Shown piece after piece: positions 33,074-46,199 of a DNA stretch of 64,000 nt. The position numbers were made by a program, and so were the translations under genes. The notes under the pieces are model-generated. The model was given only the letters and a program-made list of their open reading frames with translations, ran no database searches and was not told where the DNA came from. Source of the DNA: Tyto alba (Eukaryota > Chordata > Aves > Strigiformes > Tytonidae); NCBI RefSeq assembly GCF_018691265.1, contig NW_024881283.1, forward strand, positions 8,055,731 through 8,119,730. Reading direction: 5' to 3'. The first letter of the stretch is position 1. The number at the start of each line of letters is the position of its first letter.

Positions 33074-35800
33074 AGGAGCTGGCTGGTCCCCCGGCGAGCG
33101 GCACAGACCTCACCCTGTGCGCCACGCTCTGACCTGGGTTGGGGTCTGCGTGGCAGAGAGCATTTGCCCTGGCGAGCACGAGGTGGTTCCCCAGCAGGAG
33201 CCCTGTCGGGGGTGGGGGGCACGGATGGAGGAGGGGGCTGATGAAAGGCTTCCCTTCGCCTCTGACTTCATTGCGATGTTGTGGTGTTGTCCCGGTTCCC
33301 TCTGCACTTGCTTCAGGCAAAATTCCTTGAGAATGGATCTCGCCTTTTGTGGACTGTTTTTGCCAGGCAGGTTTAACCTATTGGCATTTCTTTAAAACCC
33401 CAGGTAATTCCCAAAGCCTTTGATTTACAAAGCAAATGTTCAGGCTGAACTGTTGAACTGGAAAGTTGGGAGCACACAAGAACCCTTCTTACAGCTTTGA
33501 AACAAATTGTTGTTTCTTTTAACTAAAATTAAACCATAATATTGTTCCTTCACAGATCCAGTCCCTGCTCCCCAACCAGAAAATCTTTCATGTCTTTGTC
33601 CTTTCACCAAAATTTTGCCAGCTGAACAGCTTTCCTTTCATGCACTGAGATTTGGAAAAATAGAACCAAACAGTAATATATGTTAAAAAAAAAAAAAAAA
33701 TCCTATTTCCTGCTTGGAGTTTTGGGCTTGTGTATTGTTGGCCCAGGTTTTTAAATTTGGGTTTCACAGTTGTATGAGTTAGCACTTAAAAATAATAATC
33801 TCAGTGAGGCATCCAAAGCCCAGCTCTTGTGTGAGCCGTCCAGGGTCCGCAGACACATGCCTAGGGCTTGAATTAAGTTAAAAGCAGGCCCTAATATATT
33901 AGGGGCATCATTTGAAGTCCATTTAGCTAAATCTGCAGAGAATTTCAGCCTGGGGGTTTTAATTAAAGGATTTTTATTTTTTTTTCCCCCTTTCTAGGCT
34001 GAGTCCATATAAGTTGGTAATCTTTTTCTCCTCAGCTGCTTAAAAGCTCTGATGTTTCCTAAAATAGACACCTTGGCTAGTGATGCTATGAGAGAGAACC
34101 AAATATCTGATTAAAAAACAGGAAGAGAAATCATTTGGAGAGCTGCTCCAAAATGGGTGTGAAAATCACACTGACATTTCTGCACAAAGCCCTGTCCTAA
34201 AGGACACACTCAGGAGAAAAATTTGAAGATTACTTATTTCTCGTGTTTTTTTTTTTATTTTATTTTATGTATTTATTTATTTTAGGCAGTACAGCCCGTG
34301 GTTGGGCACAAAGGATGCCCAGTGTTATCAGATAATAGTTTTCTACAAACACCAACTCCATGGGCTGAAGTTTTGAGGTATGTGTCTGCTTCTGGCTTAA
34401 TGCTGCAGGGAGGTTTCAGCTAAAACAGCTCAGCCCTTCCCGACAGTAAGACTAGAGCCTGAGTTATTGCACTTTTGACGAATATATAAACATGCTAGTG
34501 ATGCCTTCAGTGGCTCAGGAGACTGTTTTCTCATTGTGCTAAATCCTGCAATAGCAGTGAAAAGTAGATTGCACTTTCCCCACCCCCAAAAACTATTTCA
34601 CTTTGACAGACTGTTATTTGTCACATCTGGGTGACAAGTACCTTAGAGGAAGATCTAAAATCCAAACAAAAAAAAGTCTTGAAAGAAATTAGTATCTCAG
34701 TAACACATCTATTAATACACAGGTTTATAAAAAGGCCTCATCTTTTGAATGTGAACCCTGGATATTGGAATCTGAACTGTATCTCAGAGACTTCTTTGAC
34801 AGCTGGGAGGGGGAGAACAGCCTGCCCTTCCAAGTAAACATTTCCAAGGTGTTTTCTGAAGATCTCATCATGGAAGCCCAGCCAAGCCCAGCTTGCAAAT
34901 GGGCTGCACTGGGGCCTCCCACCAGCCTGGGGGGGAAGAGGGTTGTCAGCAAGCCCTTAGGAAATCCTGGCCAGGGCAGGGTGCTGGTGGCATCGGATAC
35001 AGGGTGCAAGCGCAGCCCCTGGGAAGGGGTGCTTGCACTGGGTGCTGGGTGGGATGCGTGCTTCGGATGAGGGGTGCTGGCAGAGCTGGGCTGTGCAGGA
35101 GGAGATGCCCTGTCTGAAGGTGCTGTTAGCTCCTGGGAAGCAGTGTGTTGTGGTTTTGGGGCAGTGCCTTGGATCTCAGCAGCGTTCGCTGCTGCCTTTC
35201 CAGGCCCTGAGATGCACAAGGAGCTGGGTGCAAGCTGGGGGGCAGGGGCACGGTGCAGGCAGGAGTTTTTTGAGACTCTGCCTACGGTCCTCCTGCTGAC
35301 AGGGCAGCTTAGGGGCTCGCTGTGAGACATGGGGCTCGGGAAATGGACCCCAAGTGAGGTAGACCTCCCTTTGCACCTCCTGAGTCCTTCCTGCGTGGGG
35401 AGGATTTTCCGTTCCTGCGATGGCTGCCCCCTTTGCTTTTACCAACACGGCTTCTTACTTTTTTTTTTTTTTTTTTTTTCTCCTCCATCACTACAACTAG
35501 CAGATGTGGATTTGCTGCTTGTGTACTTTCCTCTTGTGCCCAGCCGTGACATCCCCCCGGGTTGGGGCAGCGATGTGGTCCCCAGGACTGACTGCATGGG
35601 CTGGGCACATCTCCCACCCTGATGGGCCAGTGCAGTTGTGCCTCTTGTGCTGCGCTGGCCAAAGACTGGACTTTCCTGCTGTGTGTTGTTGCTGTGGGGT
35701 TTGCTTCATTGTCCTCCAGCGGTTTTTCTTGTGAATGGACTGCCATGTTAATGAAATCCCTCCAGGTGTTTTTCGGTAATAAACTGTGTTGGTCTCAGCC
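33074..35800 (+). other. NT5C1A: NT5C1A 3'UTR candidates, short and long
   Basis: After TAG the sequence becomes AT-rich from about 33.35 kb. ATTAAA at 33528-33533 could end a short 3'UTR of about 470 bases. AATAAA at 35778-35783 is followed by GT-rich sequence and looks like a strong end, which would make the 3'UTR about 2.7 kb. Another AATAAA is at 36835-36840. Without transcript data the true end is uncertain; no separate gene is visible in the interval. Confidence 0.45.
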
Positions 35801-37094
35801 TGGCTCTCTCTGTTGCCGTTCTCACAGTGGGTATTTTGGCTTCCTCGTGCAGCCAGAAAAAGAGTCTGGGGTCCCTGGTGAAGGGATGGGGGTAACAAGA
35901 AGGAAAAGGGCCTTTTGGGATCTAAGGGAATTCAGAAAATATGATAAAAGCAGCTACCTGGGAATTGGAGACCTCTGGAAGAGGTGGGATTCCAGAGTTG
36001 AGAGATGTGCTGTGATACAGCTAGCTCCCTGTGCTTTGTGAACAGGCTTTTATTGTAACCTGGACTCGTGATGAAGTCCTGGATAAAAATACAATTTGGC
36101 AGAAGACTTTTGTCAGCTTGATCTTCTCCCAGCCAACAGGTGGGAGGCAGCATAAGCTTTTTAGAGGAGATTTATTGCTGTTGAAGTACCGGGTTTATCC
36201 GAATAGTGACACTGCAGTTCTGGTGTTAGCTCCTCCCCGCCTATAAGGAGAACAGATGGGTTAAGGGGAAGCAACAAATTCTCCATCCGTCACCAAATAT
36301 AGCCAAGGAATGTCCATAGGCCCCAGGGCAGCATGTCTGCTATGGGTGTTAGTTTAAGGGACCCGTGGCCCTCAGCAGAGAGTATTCTTGTGCAGCCTTG
36401 CTTGCTGGAATGCCTTCCCCTGGCCCATCCCCGATCCTGCATGTTCTTCTACCAGATGCCTGGAGGAAAAATCAAATTCCAGCACTGATAAGGCTCGTGT
36501 TGCACCAGTGGAAGTCCAGGTGGGCCCACCTAGCCCTGGAAGGTCAGGATGTCCATGCCAAAGCCAAGAGCTGCCTCTAATGTTCACGCAAAGACCATCC
36601 TGCGTCCTTGACTCACTCTTGGGGTCCAGGGTTGGGACGGGGGCCAAGGAGCCAATGGATCTTGGAGAGACACGGGCCAAGGCCATGCAGGGAGGGAAGG
36701 GAGAGGTTTGTGTAGTTGGGTCTGTGATGTCTTGTCATTGGTTTGCTGTAAGCCTGAGTTTTTGTTTCTGTTGCCTGTTTTCTGAGCTTTTTCCTCATCA
36801 GACATCGAAGGGCTTTGCAATGAGTGTGCTTTAAAATAAAGAACATGGAGGAGGAGAAAGCGGAGGCAGAGCTGATGAAGAATTATGCTGCCACTCAGCT
36901 ATTGTCAGCGCAGATGTTCACAAGGTAATCATGGCCTTTGAATAGCAAGAAGTGCTTTTCATGACAAATTCCGGATTTAACCCCAAGAACTTGTGGGGCT
37001 TCTTGGTAAGGGTGTGACACCCCTTACCAAGGGTGTGACCAGCTGCATGGCAGGGAGGTTGGGCAGTGTGTGGGCTCTGCTCTCCTGGTACATA

Positions 37095-37160
37095 GGGTAA
37101 TTCATGACACTTCCCTGACTCAGTTTCCCCATCACCATAACAGAGATCAGAATGATCCAG
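37095..37160 (+). repeat. MIR-like SINE fragment
   Basis: CTCAGTTTCCCCATCACC (from 37119), followed by ATAACAGAGATCAGAATGAT, matches the order of the MIR consensus (ctcagtttcctcatctgtaaaatggggataataat) in plus orientation. Confidence 0.4.
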
Positions 37161-39592
37161 AGGTAATGTCAGATCTGGAGGATGACTCCAGCTCCTTGCA
37201 GGAGAAAAGCAGAAATCCAGGAGTGCTCTGAAGTGCAGGAAGCCCACATACCTCTGCAGTGATGCCTGCACAACCAGCAGCAGGTCCCAGTGTGTAGGGG
37301 CCACGCAAATAAAAGGCTGCCTCGACAACCTTGTGGTGTTGCCCATGAGGGGTTCCAGGCTGCACTGGCAGGGACTCTACCTTGCCCCTGCAGTGTATTT
37401 CATTTTATGTTCTTTCTGGAGTGCAGAATAGGGGCCAAACGATGTGAGCAGGGACCTGCAGCCATCCCAGCAGGCTAAAATGTCAGGGCAGGAGACCTGG
37501 CGACAGAGTGACAGAAACACCCAGAGTTGGAAGAATAGATAAGAGGACCTGGCGGCAAGAGAACAAGCAAAGGCCACTTGCTATCAGTGCTAGCGGGGCC
37601 ATGCCAGGATTTGAACAGCCTGACCATCTCGTTCCTTTGACACCGCTATTTATAGCAGCGTTCGTTGATGCCTCTGTCACCGGAGCCTAAAATGGTTCCC
37701 CTGCGTGCACCCGGGGCGGCTGGGCTCACTCATCCCGTGCTGGGGAGGCCACCAACGAAGCAGTGACTCAATAGAGCGTGTGTGAAGCCGCTCATCGCCC
37801 CGCTGACGGAGGAAGCCAGCGTCTCCCTCTGCCAAGAGGCAGCTCCACGCTGGGCCAGCTCCTTGGAAGATGCACCAGACGGTTTCTGTTTAAGCCCTGG
37901 CCCCTCGCCAGAAAGAGTCAGTGGGGTAAACAGACCCACCTTCCACCCCGCTTCTTCTTTCCCCCCAGAACTGGGGCTGGTCCGGCTCTGTCTGGGAGCC
38001 AGCGGTTTCCACAGCTTGATGTTGGTCCTTAAGGTAGCAGTGGGGATAGCTCTGTGTATTACCCACGCTGGTGGAAATAACCCTTTGGTTACTGGGTTGG
38101 AGCAAAGTGCAACAGGGCAAAGATCTTGTAACTGCAGAGCAAATATGCCCCGTTCCCTGCCTGAAGATTTGCCTTTTAAAAAATTGCTTCGTTTTCACAG
38201 TTCTGTCCAGGCCAGTGAGCGATGGAGGTGGAGATCAATCTGTCCTGGCGTTTTCCCATTCCTGCAGTGAAAGCTCTGTTACCAGGGCTGCACTTCAAAG
38301 CTTTGCTGGCAGCGAAGTGCCGGATAGGACTGTGCACATAATCCCACCGAGGAGGAGAGGAGGGGGTCTCCGCGGCCCTGTGGCTACAGATGCCAGGCAA
38401 GTATGGCTGTACCCACCAGGGAGCGATGGCCAGCCTCATGCTGCTGTGAGCTTGGCACAACCGGTGCCAAATTTTCTGACGGAATGACTTGAGAGGAGAT
38501 GGACATTAGTGTTTAAAAGAAATATACAAATAAAACCCTTGGGGCTGGCATCCAGCAGTCTTGCACACAGGAGGGGACTTTTGCTTGTTTTCTCTTAGGG
38601 CAAATTGCATCCTTATCTCTTCTCCCTGTGGCAAAAAGATGACGCAGAGCCCAGGGCCGGCTCTCAAATTTTAAGCTTTACTTGGTGAGAGCTCATCTCC
38701 CGCCAGTCGGCAGTACCCCCGAGCTGCCCCGCAGCTGGAACTGGTCCGCGCTCGTGCCGCGGCTGTGTCCTTGTCACCATGGCCGTCGGCAGCGAGCAGG
38801 GAGCCACGGTTTCCTCCTTGAGATAAAGCAAACCAGTGGTGTTGACGCCGTCCCCCCCGAAACAGGGACCGCTTCCAGTCACAACCACCAGACCACCCGC
38901 CTTATTAAATGCTGCCGAGAGGCAGCAAAGCCCTGAGCGAGGACTGGCAAAGGCTTTATCTGAGGAATTCTGTGAGAAGGAGGATAAATGAGGGAAAATT
39001 TGCTTTAATTGCCCTGTAAGGGAAACCAAGCTCCACCGGCCCCGCGCGGTGCTTGCTTTTGGGCTGCATCTGTCGGGAATTTGTGCATGGGTGGAAGCGG
39101 TCGTGCGTGCTGGAAATTCATGCCCGTCCTGGCAGGGATGCGTTTACCCCGGGGAATGGTGGGCCCGTTTCTGCCACCACAGCCGCGGGGACGGGGACAG
39201 CTGTGGCGCCGAGTGGGTGCCCCGAGAGGGCGTGAAGGGCTGCGCGGCACGGCGGGAGGGTGCGATGGTGGTGGGCGTCCCCCCTCGCAGGTGTTCTTCG
39301 TGAGCTAACGTGCTCCCTGTGGCATCGCCGCCTTCCACAGTGCTGCCTGTTGCTCCTTCCCCTTCAGGCGTGTGTTTGGGGAGCGTGTGAGCGGGCACCT
39401 CTGCCTCAGCACAGCGCTGGTGGCCATCTTAGCCCTCAGGCTGTCCCCAACCCACCACCTCATGGGGTATGTCCTCCATGGGGAAGGGCAGCTGCTTGAA
39501 GCCCACCAAGCTGGGAACGGAGAGGTTTTCTCCAGTGCCAGCTCCGGCATGGGGCACCGTGTCCATAAGCGCCAGGGTGGCACTGAGGTGGA

Positions 39593-39690
39593 GCCGCCAT
39601 CTTGGGCACTGTGTTGCTGAGGCGGTGCCGCCATCTTGGGTGCCACAGCAGGGCGGCCATCTCGGGCACCATGGCAAGGCGGCCATCTCC
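39593..39690 (+). promoter_or_regulatory. Cluster of YY1-like motifs
   Basis: Four in-line copies of a GCCGCCAT/GGCCAT motif on the same strand: GCCGCCATCTTG at 39593-39604 and 39627-39638, then GCGGCCATCTCG at 39653-39664 and GGCGGCCATCTCC at 39678-39690. Spacing is 34, 26 and 26 bases. A fifth, looser copy (GGTGGCCATCTTAG) is at 39419. The first two match the strong YY1 consensus. Confidence 0.6.
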
Positions 39691-39778
39691 TCAGGCACCT
39701 CGTCACCCGGGGTGACCAGGCTGTGGGTGACCACCCCGCACGGCACGGCCGGGGCCATGGGCGCTTTTCCTGCTGGCT

Positions 39779-39830
39779 GTATAAACAGGCCCCCGCTTCC
39801 TCGGCGGCCGGGCGGCCTCCTCCAGGTGCG
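39779..39830 (+). promoter_or_regulatory. Orphan TATA-like element
   Basis: TATAAAC begins at 39780, about 90 bases downstream of the YY1-like cluster and followed by CpG-rich sequence. No known gene starts here. It may be a promoter for an unannotated non-coding RNA or a chance match. Confidence 0.3.
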
Positions 39831-41006
39831 GCTGGGAATCATTAGGAGCTCTCCGCGCCGAGCTGAGTGTGGGAACTGGAAGAGAAAGCTGGAGAGAGGC
39901 CTTCTTTCATCTCCCCACTCCCTCCTCCCCCTGTGTCTGCCAAGCCTGGCTTCCTTTTGAATCCTTTAGCTTGTGCCAAGCGAGGGAGAAGGAGGGGGGG
40001 GGGATAAAGAAAAAAAAGGAAGAGAAAAAAAAAAAAAAAAAAAAAAAAACCACAGGAATGTGTCCAGGGATCTGGCTTCATTCAGGCTGCTGAGCCCTGA
40101 ATACCCCGGCTCCTGCTCGGGGAGCCGCAGGGAGGGAGGCCGCGGCCGCCCCCGTGACGGAGGCAAGGGGAAAACAAACAGGGAAGCGGCATTTGCGCCG
40201 CGGCCGTTACCACAGTGACTGACAAAGGGCTGTCTGGGAGGGGGCCGCGGCCGCGTCTCGCCCCCCGCCACGGGGCTGGGGAGGCGGGAGCGCCGGGTCA
40301 GGGCGCCCCGGGTCCCGCCGGGGGGGCAGCGGGGGCTCTCGGCGTCTGGGCGAAGCCCGGCCCGCGTTTCATCCCGGCATGGGGACGTGGTGCCCAGACA
40401 GACGCCCTTGTGTCGGGGCCCTGTCTCTGGGTACAAAGGCGACAGGGCTGCTCGCAGGGAGGGCGCGAAGGGGGCGGGTGGGCGGCTTTTCTGCGGCGCT
40501 TCGGGAGGATGGGGTTTTTTGACTCGCTGCCGGCTTTATTCCCGGCAAATTAATGATTTCCTCTCGTGGCAACAACGCTGGCCTGCGTGTGCCGGTGTCT
40601 CCCACTGCCCTCCCAACCGCGCTTCCCCACCACCCTGTCCCCGCCGTGCATGGAGGGTCCGCGCCGCTCGCAGCGGACTTCCTCCATCCTTGTCCTCAGC
40701 TGGGCTTCTTCCAGCTGTGCATAACTGTCAGATTTGGCCCAGCTGTGACGGCCGCTGCCTTGGGATCATCCTGGCGGGAGCACCGGGCTGGGCTATGAAC
40801 TGATGATGCGAGTGCCGGAGGTGGTGCGGAAGCACGTTGGGTGGTGGGGAGGGAAGGCGCAGCTCCAGAAAGGAGCCCTCGGCTTTGCAGCCCGACCTGG
40901 GCAGAGAGAAGAACGCTTCGCGAAACGGGCAAGCGAGCAAGTGAGCGGGGCAGCCACCAGCGCACGCTTGCCTCCGCGCCCGCCTGCGCAGGGAGCTGGA
41001 TTTGCA

Positions 41007-41044
41007 GGGACAAACCCGGGACAAACCCGGGACAAACCCGGCAC
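41007..41044 (+). repeat. Short tandem repeat, 11-base unit
   Basis: Three to four copies of GGGACAAACCC in head-to-tail order inside a CpG-rich block. Confidence 0.8.
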
Positions 41045-44000
41045 ACCGGACGGGAGCACCCGGCCGCCCCAGCCGCTGCAAATGGTGGTCGATGTGTCGC
41101 CCCGGGGGGTAATTGCGTAGCTGCGCACGCTCGCGTGAGCCTGCGCACACGCGGCAGCCTGCTCGGGCACGCACCTCCCTGTGTGTGCCGTGGCTGTGCT
41201 CTGGGCACGGCCCCTGCGCCTTCACTCCCATCGCCCTGCGACCCGTTCTCACACCTCCCTGCCTGCACGGCTGCCTGGAACGCGCAGGGCTGCCTGCGTG
41301 CCCGCCGCAGCACTGATACCTCTCTCTTGTGTGGGCACACAATATGGCATACAGTATCAGGAGATCTTCTGGGAACGCAGTCCATTCCTCTGGCAGCATT
41401 GTGTTTTGTTCCTTATTTATATCCCCGGGGTGGTGCCACAGGTGGGCAATTGTTCCAGCTGACAGCCTGAAAGGCAAAGAAACAAGATTTAACTTCCTGC
41501 TATTCAATTAGAGAAAGTGAGCATTCATCACCAGCTGCTGGCAGGAACGGACCCACCCGCCGAGGCGGGCGCAGGAACAGCTCTCCTCGGCAGGAAAGCT
41601 GCCTGCTGCTGCGGGCACGGCGGGCTCCCTGCACAGCTCGGCTGCCAGCACTGCTCCGAAGAGCCCCTAGGTATGGCTGGATGCTTCCCCTCCTCTCCCA
41701 CATTGCAGTCGATGTTCTCTCCTTTGGGGTTGTTTTTGAAAAGGAGATTGCCTGTTCAAAGCGGCCGCAGGGAAAGCACCAGTGTGGGTTGGGGGGGACA
41801 CTAAGCGGGGAGAAGGCATGCACCGGGGGAAAGCCACGAGCTTGCAGTGCTGCAGGGAATGGCGGCGCAGCGGCTTCCCCCCCCCCGGCCAGCCCGATCG
41901 CTGCAGGTTCAGCCTCTGCCCTGAACTCTGCGCGATCCCTGAACCTGGAGCCTCTGTGGCTGAGGGTTGGTGGCTTTGGAAGCCCTTTGGACCTTCACTT
42001 TGCCCTCCTCTGTGCTTGAAGCTTGTCTTGACTGAGCCAGCAGACGCCGGCTGGTGTGTGGAGGGGCAAGGGGTGATCCCCATCCCCACCGAATGAGGAC
42101 CAGGAGCCTCCTTGTCCCTATTGCCCCACACACATGCCGCACGCCCTCATGGTATTTTCTAGGCTGGCAAGGGAGGAGAGAGCGTGCACTCCTGCGAGCT
42201 CCATGTTTGGTAACAAGCCTGCCTCCATCTTCCCCTGCACTGACTCGGAGCCACCCACAAGGTACCCACTCACCGAGGCCTCGTGGAAACCCCAGCAGCG
42301 CCCAGGCAGCAGCAAGGAGCCACAGGGCTTTCAGGGGCTCCCTGGCAGCTCCACACTTTGGGAGCCCAAGGCCATTCCTGCTCCATTTCCTTTCCTCACT
42401 CTTCCCCTCCTGAAGTCGATCCAATTGGAGAAGAGCCTCCCGCTGCCTCCTCTCCCCATCCCTTCCCCGTGCCATCTGTCCCCAGCACAGCGACAACTTC
42501 ACAGCTCTGCGCCGGTGGCGTTTCTGCAAAAAGTCCTTTTGTGCACCTCTTAGCTGGCGCTCTATTTTTAATCCTTCTGTCTCCACAGGGACTCGGGGTA
42601 TCTTCCAAGCTGGTTGTGATCATCAGGGATACAGTTGGAATCCGTTTCGCCTTGCTGCACCAAGCCACATGCACACGTATATGTTCACATGCCTACACGC
42701 ACGCTGGCTGCTGTGCCAGACTTTGCAGCACTGTCATTCTCCCCGGTTCGAGCAGACAGGCGCCCCGTCGAGTAGGACCAAGCTGAGCACAGCACCTCGC
42801 ACGAACATCGGTTATTACCCCAGACTAGGAAGGTAACACGCTGCAGCCAAGACAATCAACAGCAATTAGCCCTTTTGGGAACTCGACTTGAAATGCTGCA
42901 GAGGCTTTTCTGTGCGTGCCGATTGCTCTTCCTCCGGTCCTTTGGAAGTGATGTGAGTTGGACATGCCAAACCACTGGTCATGTCTGAGCAAAACTTGGT
43001 GCCTCGTGTCATTTCCATGAGGCTGGGAGGGCTGGGGGGGATGTCTGTGAGTTAAAGGCACTTGTGTACCCAAGCAGCACATGCTGTCATTACCTCTGCA
43101 ATGCCATCTGGCCAGCAGCAATGCAACTAGAACCAGGGCTGTGCGCAGAAGAACATTTTACAACAGAAAGCAATTAACCGAATAAAGCCCTTTTTAAAAT
43201 CCAGTAATTAAAAACAGTCCCTCCCCCTTGTTTTCCTTTTAAGCTGAAAGTTGCTGTTTACTCATTTGCTTTACAAAGTGTGCCTTGTTGTGGCTTCAGA
43301 AGAAATGAAAGTTTGAAGTGGTTAGAGAAGAAAGGCTTTGGGGCTGGTGCGTTCCAGGCAGGGCGGAGGGGCAGGGGCTCTCCAGCCTGGCTTGTTTGTA
43401 TTTGTTCTTGTCTACTCACAAGATCGCTAAACACACATTTAACAAGTGGTGAAACTGTCTACCAGCCTGATCTCTCCCAGGGTTCATGAGAAGAGGCCTG
43501 GCACATTAGCATTGCTGGGGGAAGGGGAGGGGGAGAACAGGCCTTTTGAAGGGTTGGTGTTTTGGGGCTGAGCGAGGGAAGGGCTCCTTGTGCAGGCCAA
43601 GTCGAAAACAAAGGCATTGTGTTCCCCGGAGCCCTGGGGACTGGCCCCAGGGGAAGGCCAGGGCCGAGCTTCACCAGCGATGGATTTTCCCATCTCAGCA
43701 TCTCTTGCTTTAGCACGGGTGCTGCCTTAAGGCCATCCGCGTCCTTCCAGCGCCCAGAGACAGGAGCAGGGCTGGGGTCAGCTCAGCCTGGCCCTGACAG
43801 CCGGGAGCCAAGGAGCCCACCGCGGCATGGGGGGCCGCAGCGTTCGCGCAGACCATCCTGAACCACAGCAGCTCGCCTTGGCCTCATCGCCCTCTCCAGG
43901 TCCGAAACACGAGAGAGGAGCAGACCTGTGTCCACCCACAAGTTTCTGGTCCTTCCCTGTGTAGCCACAGGGGAGCCCTGACCTCGGTTTGGGCTCCTGG

Positions 44001-44069
44001 AGGAGCCAGTAGCCCCGGCTGTCAGCGGGGCTGGTGCAATATTAATTATCACTCATCGCTGCTTCTCTG

Positions 44070-44190
44070 TAAAGTGAGTGCCCAGTGCATTAACTATTAT
44101 GGGTGGGGAAACTGAGGCATATCAAGGGCAGTCAGGACTAAAACGCTGGCGTCATCTGACGCTAACCGTCGGGCTGCACTGCCGATTCCG
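44070..44190 (-). repeat. MIR-like SINE fragment
   Basis: TATTATGGGTGGGGAAACTG at 44094 onward continues as AGGCATATCAAGGGCAGTCA, following the order of the reverse-strand MIR consensus (tattatcccc..gaggaaactgaggca). Confidence 0.4.
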
Positions 44191-46199
44191 GAGCAGGAAG
44201 GTGATCCTGTCCCTGGTCATCCTCCAGCCCCGCTGACCTCGGGACGCGGTGACAGACCCGGTGTCCATGGCTGCGGGTCCCAGCCGTGCCCCCGGCATGA
44301 GCTCAGGGGGACAAGCACCATTCGAGGGGGGCGGGATCTCTCGCAGAAGCAGCAGCACCTCCGCGGTGCCCCGGCCGTGGCAGGTGCAGCCTCATGGTGC
44401 CCCATCCCACGGGGTTTGCGCGGCCGCCCAAGCCAAGCCGCATTCCTGGCCACGGCGGCAGGGCTGGGCGCAGACCCGCCGCGGGGCAATAGGCGTGAGG
44501 ACACAGCCGGCCGTGCCAGCGCGGCGAAGGTAGCGCCGAGTTTCAGTCAGGCCCCGAGCAGATACAGGATCGGCCCTGTCCCTGCCTGGGGAAGGGTGAG
44601 GCCACGGGTTTGTGGGAAAATGTTGTTTTTCCCTCCCCTGGACTGCCCCTAGCAGTCGGCTGGGCCGGCTCTGAATTGCGTGGGCCGGGGAAGTGGAGGG
44701 GAGTTAACAATTGTAGTGCCTCTGGCTTGGAGCCGAGCCACAGCAAACAATCCTCTCCTGGCCACGCTCCAGATCTGACAAAACATGGAGGTGATATCGT
44801 ATTCCTACCTACATGCTTTCATCCCAAATCACCTCCCGAAAGCCCTGCCTGATTCTCCCGTTTGTGATGAATCCCTCTCCTTAGCCACAGAACAAGACAG
44901 CCTGTCCACAGCGCTGCAGCCAGGAATCCCGTCCAGCATCCCTGTGAGGCCTCTGCTTTTGAAATTACAGCTGTGGGTCTGGCAGCCAGTGGTGGGACCT
45001 GAGGTTAGGAGGTGATGTTGACTGAAGACGTGCGGACAGGGCATTCCAGGCATGCACGGGGTTAAATCAGAGGTGTCAGTTCACTGGGAGGTAACAGATA
45101 CGTCCCTGCTCTCTTCGGGCTTTCCAGAAGTGTTGCCCTCCCTCCCACATTCCAGCTGCTGCAGCTTTTCACAGCTGGCCGCTCTCCGGGGACATTTCCC
45201 AGAGCTGAGCAGGAGGGAGGGGAGGGAGTGGCCCTGGTCCCAGTACGGGAGGGGCACTGGTGGCTGGGCTGACTGTCACCCCCCCCAGGGAACCTCGGGC
45301 TGGAGCCCTTCACCCCCAGGAGCGAGCTGGCACAGACAAACCTGGGCAAGCCCAGGTCCCTGGCAGCGATCCACCCTCAGCCTTGGCCCGGAGAGTTTTT
45401 CCTGCTGCGGAGAAGGGACATCAATCTTTGCAGCTTGCTTACTCCTTGGCCCCCGAAACAGGGTAGCCAATTAGTGCTGGGTGTGATGGATGGCTTAGCC
45501 CCGTCCTCGTGACACCATCCTCTGGAAACAGCTCCCACCACGTAAAAGCACAGCCAGGCGTAGCGGGGGACGACTCTTCGCCAGCCTCCCGAGTCCCAGA
45601 GGGTCTCACAGGGGTCCCGGGGCCTGGGCCGGGCACCGCAGCGATGCTTGCTGAGCTCCCAGAGATCGTGCAGGAGAGGAACCAGCCCTGAACGCTGGGT
45701 CAGGGTTGGTAACTCAGGGCTTGGGGAGAGATTTCCTCTAATAATTCCCTGGCTTGGCTGTGGCAAAGCCCGTAGCTCTCTGGGGAAGAGCAGATCAGCT
45801 CTGGGAAGAGGTTGGTCACCCACTGCTTGTGGCTCTGCGCTCGGGGCCAGGCTTTGCCACCGCCAGGAAGCGTACCGTGGGAACGGCTTGCACGGACGCT
45901 CGGTGAGAGACAAGCAGGCGGCAGAAACCCCATTTCTGCACTTAGACCCCGTCTCCCCTTCCCCGGCATCGCCCCTTCTCCGCAGCAGGGTAGGTCTACC
46001 CGCTCTCTCCCACGAGATGCGGGCGATACTTACTGAAACCTGGCTTCCCTCGCACCCGGCTAAACCCATTTAATCCTTCCCTGTCGTCTCCCTTGAACCG
46101 ACCTGCCAGGGGTCTCAGCTAATCCTGGGGTGGTTCGGATGGCCCTCGCAATCCCCCAGGGCTCGCTGGGGGCGATTATAAATGACTCTCCGGGAGCAC

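Noticed and set aside
34765..35070. 101-residue open frame starting ESELYLRDFF
   Set aside because: No ATG at the start, quickly turns low-complexity and matches nothing I recognise. It lies in the possible long NT5C1A 3'UTR.
36845..36928. Small open frame MEEEKAEAELMKNYAATQ ending near a GT donor-like site
   Set aside because: Only 27 codons, no homology, and an AATAAA immediately upstream. Chance is the simpler explanation.
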